A model generated the notes under the pieces. That model did not search any database. It was not told the origin of the DNA and worked only from the letters and a program-made list of their open reading frames with translations. Positions 13,628 to 14,345 of a stretch of DNA of 14,345 nucleotides are shown piece after piece. The position numbers and the translations under genes were made by a program. Location of the stretch: NCBI GenBank assembly GCA_041496705.1, contig JBGQFD010000095.1, positions 1-14,345 of the forward strand, in the 5' to 3' direction. The stretch is from VBDM01 sp041496705 (GTDB lineage: Bacteria; Pseudomonadota; Gammaproteobacteria; Burkholderiales; SG8-39). Within the stretch, counting starts at the first letter, position 1, and every line of letters begins with the position of its first letter.

Positions 13628-14344
13628 CTAGCATTTCACCTGTTGCCTGCAGTATTGCGTCAGCTCGTTGACGACGCAACGGTCCCTGACGGCGGCCCGC
13701 GCGTTGCTGCCATAGTCCAGGGTAAGGCGGAATTCGTACTTGCTGAAGAACTCGTTGAAGACCTCCCCGCCGAGCGTGCCCACGGCATACAGCCCGTCGC
13801 TCGCAGGCTCGTGCTCAAGCAGGATCGCGGCGAGGGGCTGCGGCGCGGGCCCGGCGAGCACGCGGGCGCCGTCGGCCGGGTCGTACTGGCTGTGCTCGGA
13901 GCAGCAGTGGATGACCTTTGCAAAGCGGCTTGCCGCGGATTTCTCCTCGCGGTAACTGATGAAGCTGATCTCGCGCGTGGGGTAGGTGAGGCGGTGCGCG
14001 CAAATCGCCGAATATGCGACCACGCTGTGATCCGGCCCGGCGCCTCCCGGCCATTCGTAGGTTTGCGATTCGGCGGTTCTGAGCTGCGCCGCAGCCCTGG
14101 TCGGTTTCCCGAGATTCAGGAGAAAGCAGGGCGTTCCCGCGAACGGATAGTGGAAGATGAAATTCCGGCCGGCGGGCAGGTGGCGCGCCCTGAGCGGCTT
14201 GCCGTCGGGTCCGACCAGGCGCGCCCGCGCATAGTGGCGCGGGGGCGCCCCACCCCACGCCCCAGGCCGGGGGGCGGCGCGCGCCGCTAACCCGCCCCCG
14301 AGCAAGAAAATTCGTCTTGGCGACCACAAAGCCTCGCAACCCAA
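13628..14344 (-). CDS. Atypical Rieske [2Fe-2S] domain protein, 5' end uncertain
   Basis: The frame ends at TAG (13628) and is open to the window edge. From about RLVGPDGKPLRARHLPAGRNFIFHYPFAGTPCFLLNLG onward it looks like a genuine betaproteobacterial Rieske-type protein. The cluster motifs are C-A-H (13994-14002) and C-S-E-H preceded by another Cys (13892-13906), followed by SQYDPADGARVLAGPAPQPLA. The two motifs are about 29-30 residues apart, longer than the 15-17 usual in Rieske proteins. No signal peptide is visible. The first about 40 codons are arginine/proline/glycine-rich, contain only TTG as in-frame start, and match nothing, so the true start may lie outside the window or behind a frameshift in the G/C runs at 14240-14275. 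aat follows after 49 bases. The electron partner is unknown. Confidence 0.7.
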   Translation of the reverse strand: MGCEALWSPRRIFLLGGGLAARAAPRPGAWGGAPPRHYARARLVGPDGKPLRARHLPAGRNFIFHYPFAGTPCFLLNLGKPTRAAAQLRTAESQTYEWPGGAGPDHSVVAYSAICAHRLTYPTREISFISYREEKSAASRFAKVIHCCSEHSQYDPADGARVLAGPAPQPLAAILLEHEPASDGLYAVGTLGGEVFNEFFSKYEFRLTLDYGSNARAAVRDRCVVNELTQYCRQQVKC

Positions 14345-14345
14345 A

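Overview
The window reads as chromosome of a high-GC betaproteobacterium, probably Burkholderiales-like or an uncultured relative. This is inferred from the GC-rich codon use, the tripartite tricarboxylate transporter (TTT) cassette, the rsxB-nth linkage and the bpt/aat pair. No 16S rRNA or tRNA is present to fix the taxonomy. Coding density is high from about 860 to the right end. Only the first ~860 bases look degraded, and the first ~200 of these are visibly more AT-rich than the rest.

Layout. (1) 1-858: two tiny overlapping reading frames, a short C-terminal remnant of a DUF2182-type membrane protein, and sequence with no recognisable gene, closed by a strong minus-strand terminator. (2) 859-3279: a Prx5-type peroxiredoxin (minus) diverging from a solitary GspE/PilB-type secretion ATPase (plus). 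The 117-bp gap carries back-to-back promoter candidates, and the ATPase one would give a leaderless mRNA. (3) 3293-6440: a tctC-tctB-tctA transporter operon, preceded by a perfect 22-bp palindrome and followed by a hairpin terminator. (4) 6481-8926 (minus): MoxR-type AAA+ ATPase, CoxE-like von Willebrand A protein and a small secreted DUF4189 protein, apparently one operon with its own terminator facing that of tctA. (5) 9018-9740 (plus): an exported N-acetylmuramoyl-L-alanine amidase. (6) 9838-14344 (minus): a tightly packed run read in the order Rieske-type protein, aat, bpt, pyrD, rsxB, nth, with overlaps of 13, 4 and 4 bp at three of its junctions.

How the genes work together. TctCBA is a complete solute-binding-protein-dependent carboxylate importer with no regulator beside it. 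MoxR and the vWA protein form a chaperone-type pair that usually matures or activates other proteins. aat and bpt encode the two bacterial leucyl-transferases of the N-degron pathway. rsxB-nth recalls the rsxABCDGE-nth operon of enterobacteria reduced to its ferredoxin-like subunit and the Fe-S DNA glycosylase.

I saw no CRISPR array, phage, insertion sequence, toxin-antitoxin or defence island. No wholly new system is evident. The most interesting points are the orphan PilB-like ATPase with its leaderless promoter, the palindrome ahead of tctC, the soluble RsxB coupled to Nth, and the atypical Rieske protein with a disturbed 5' end.
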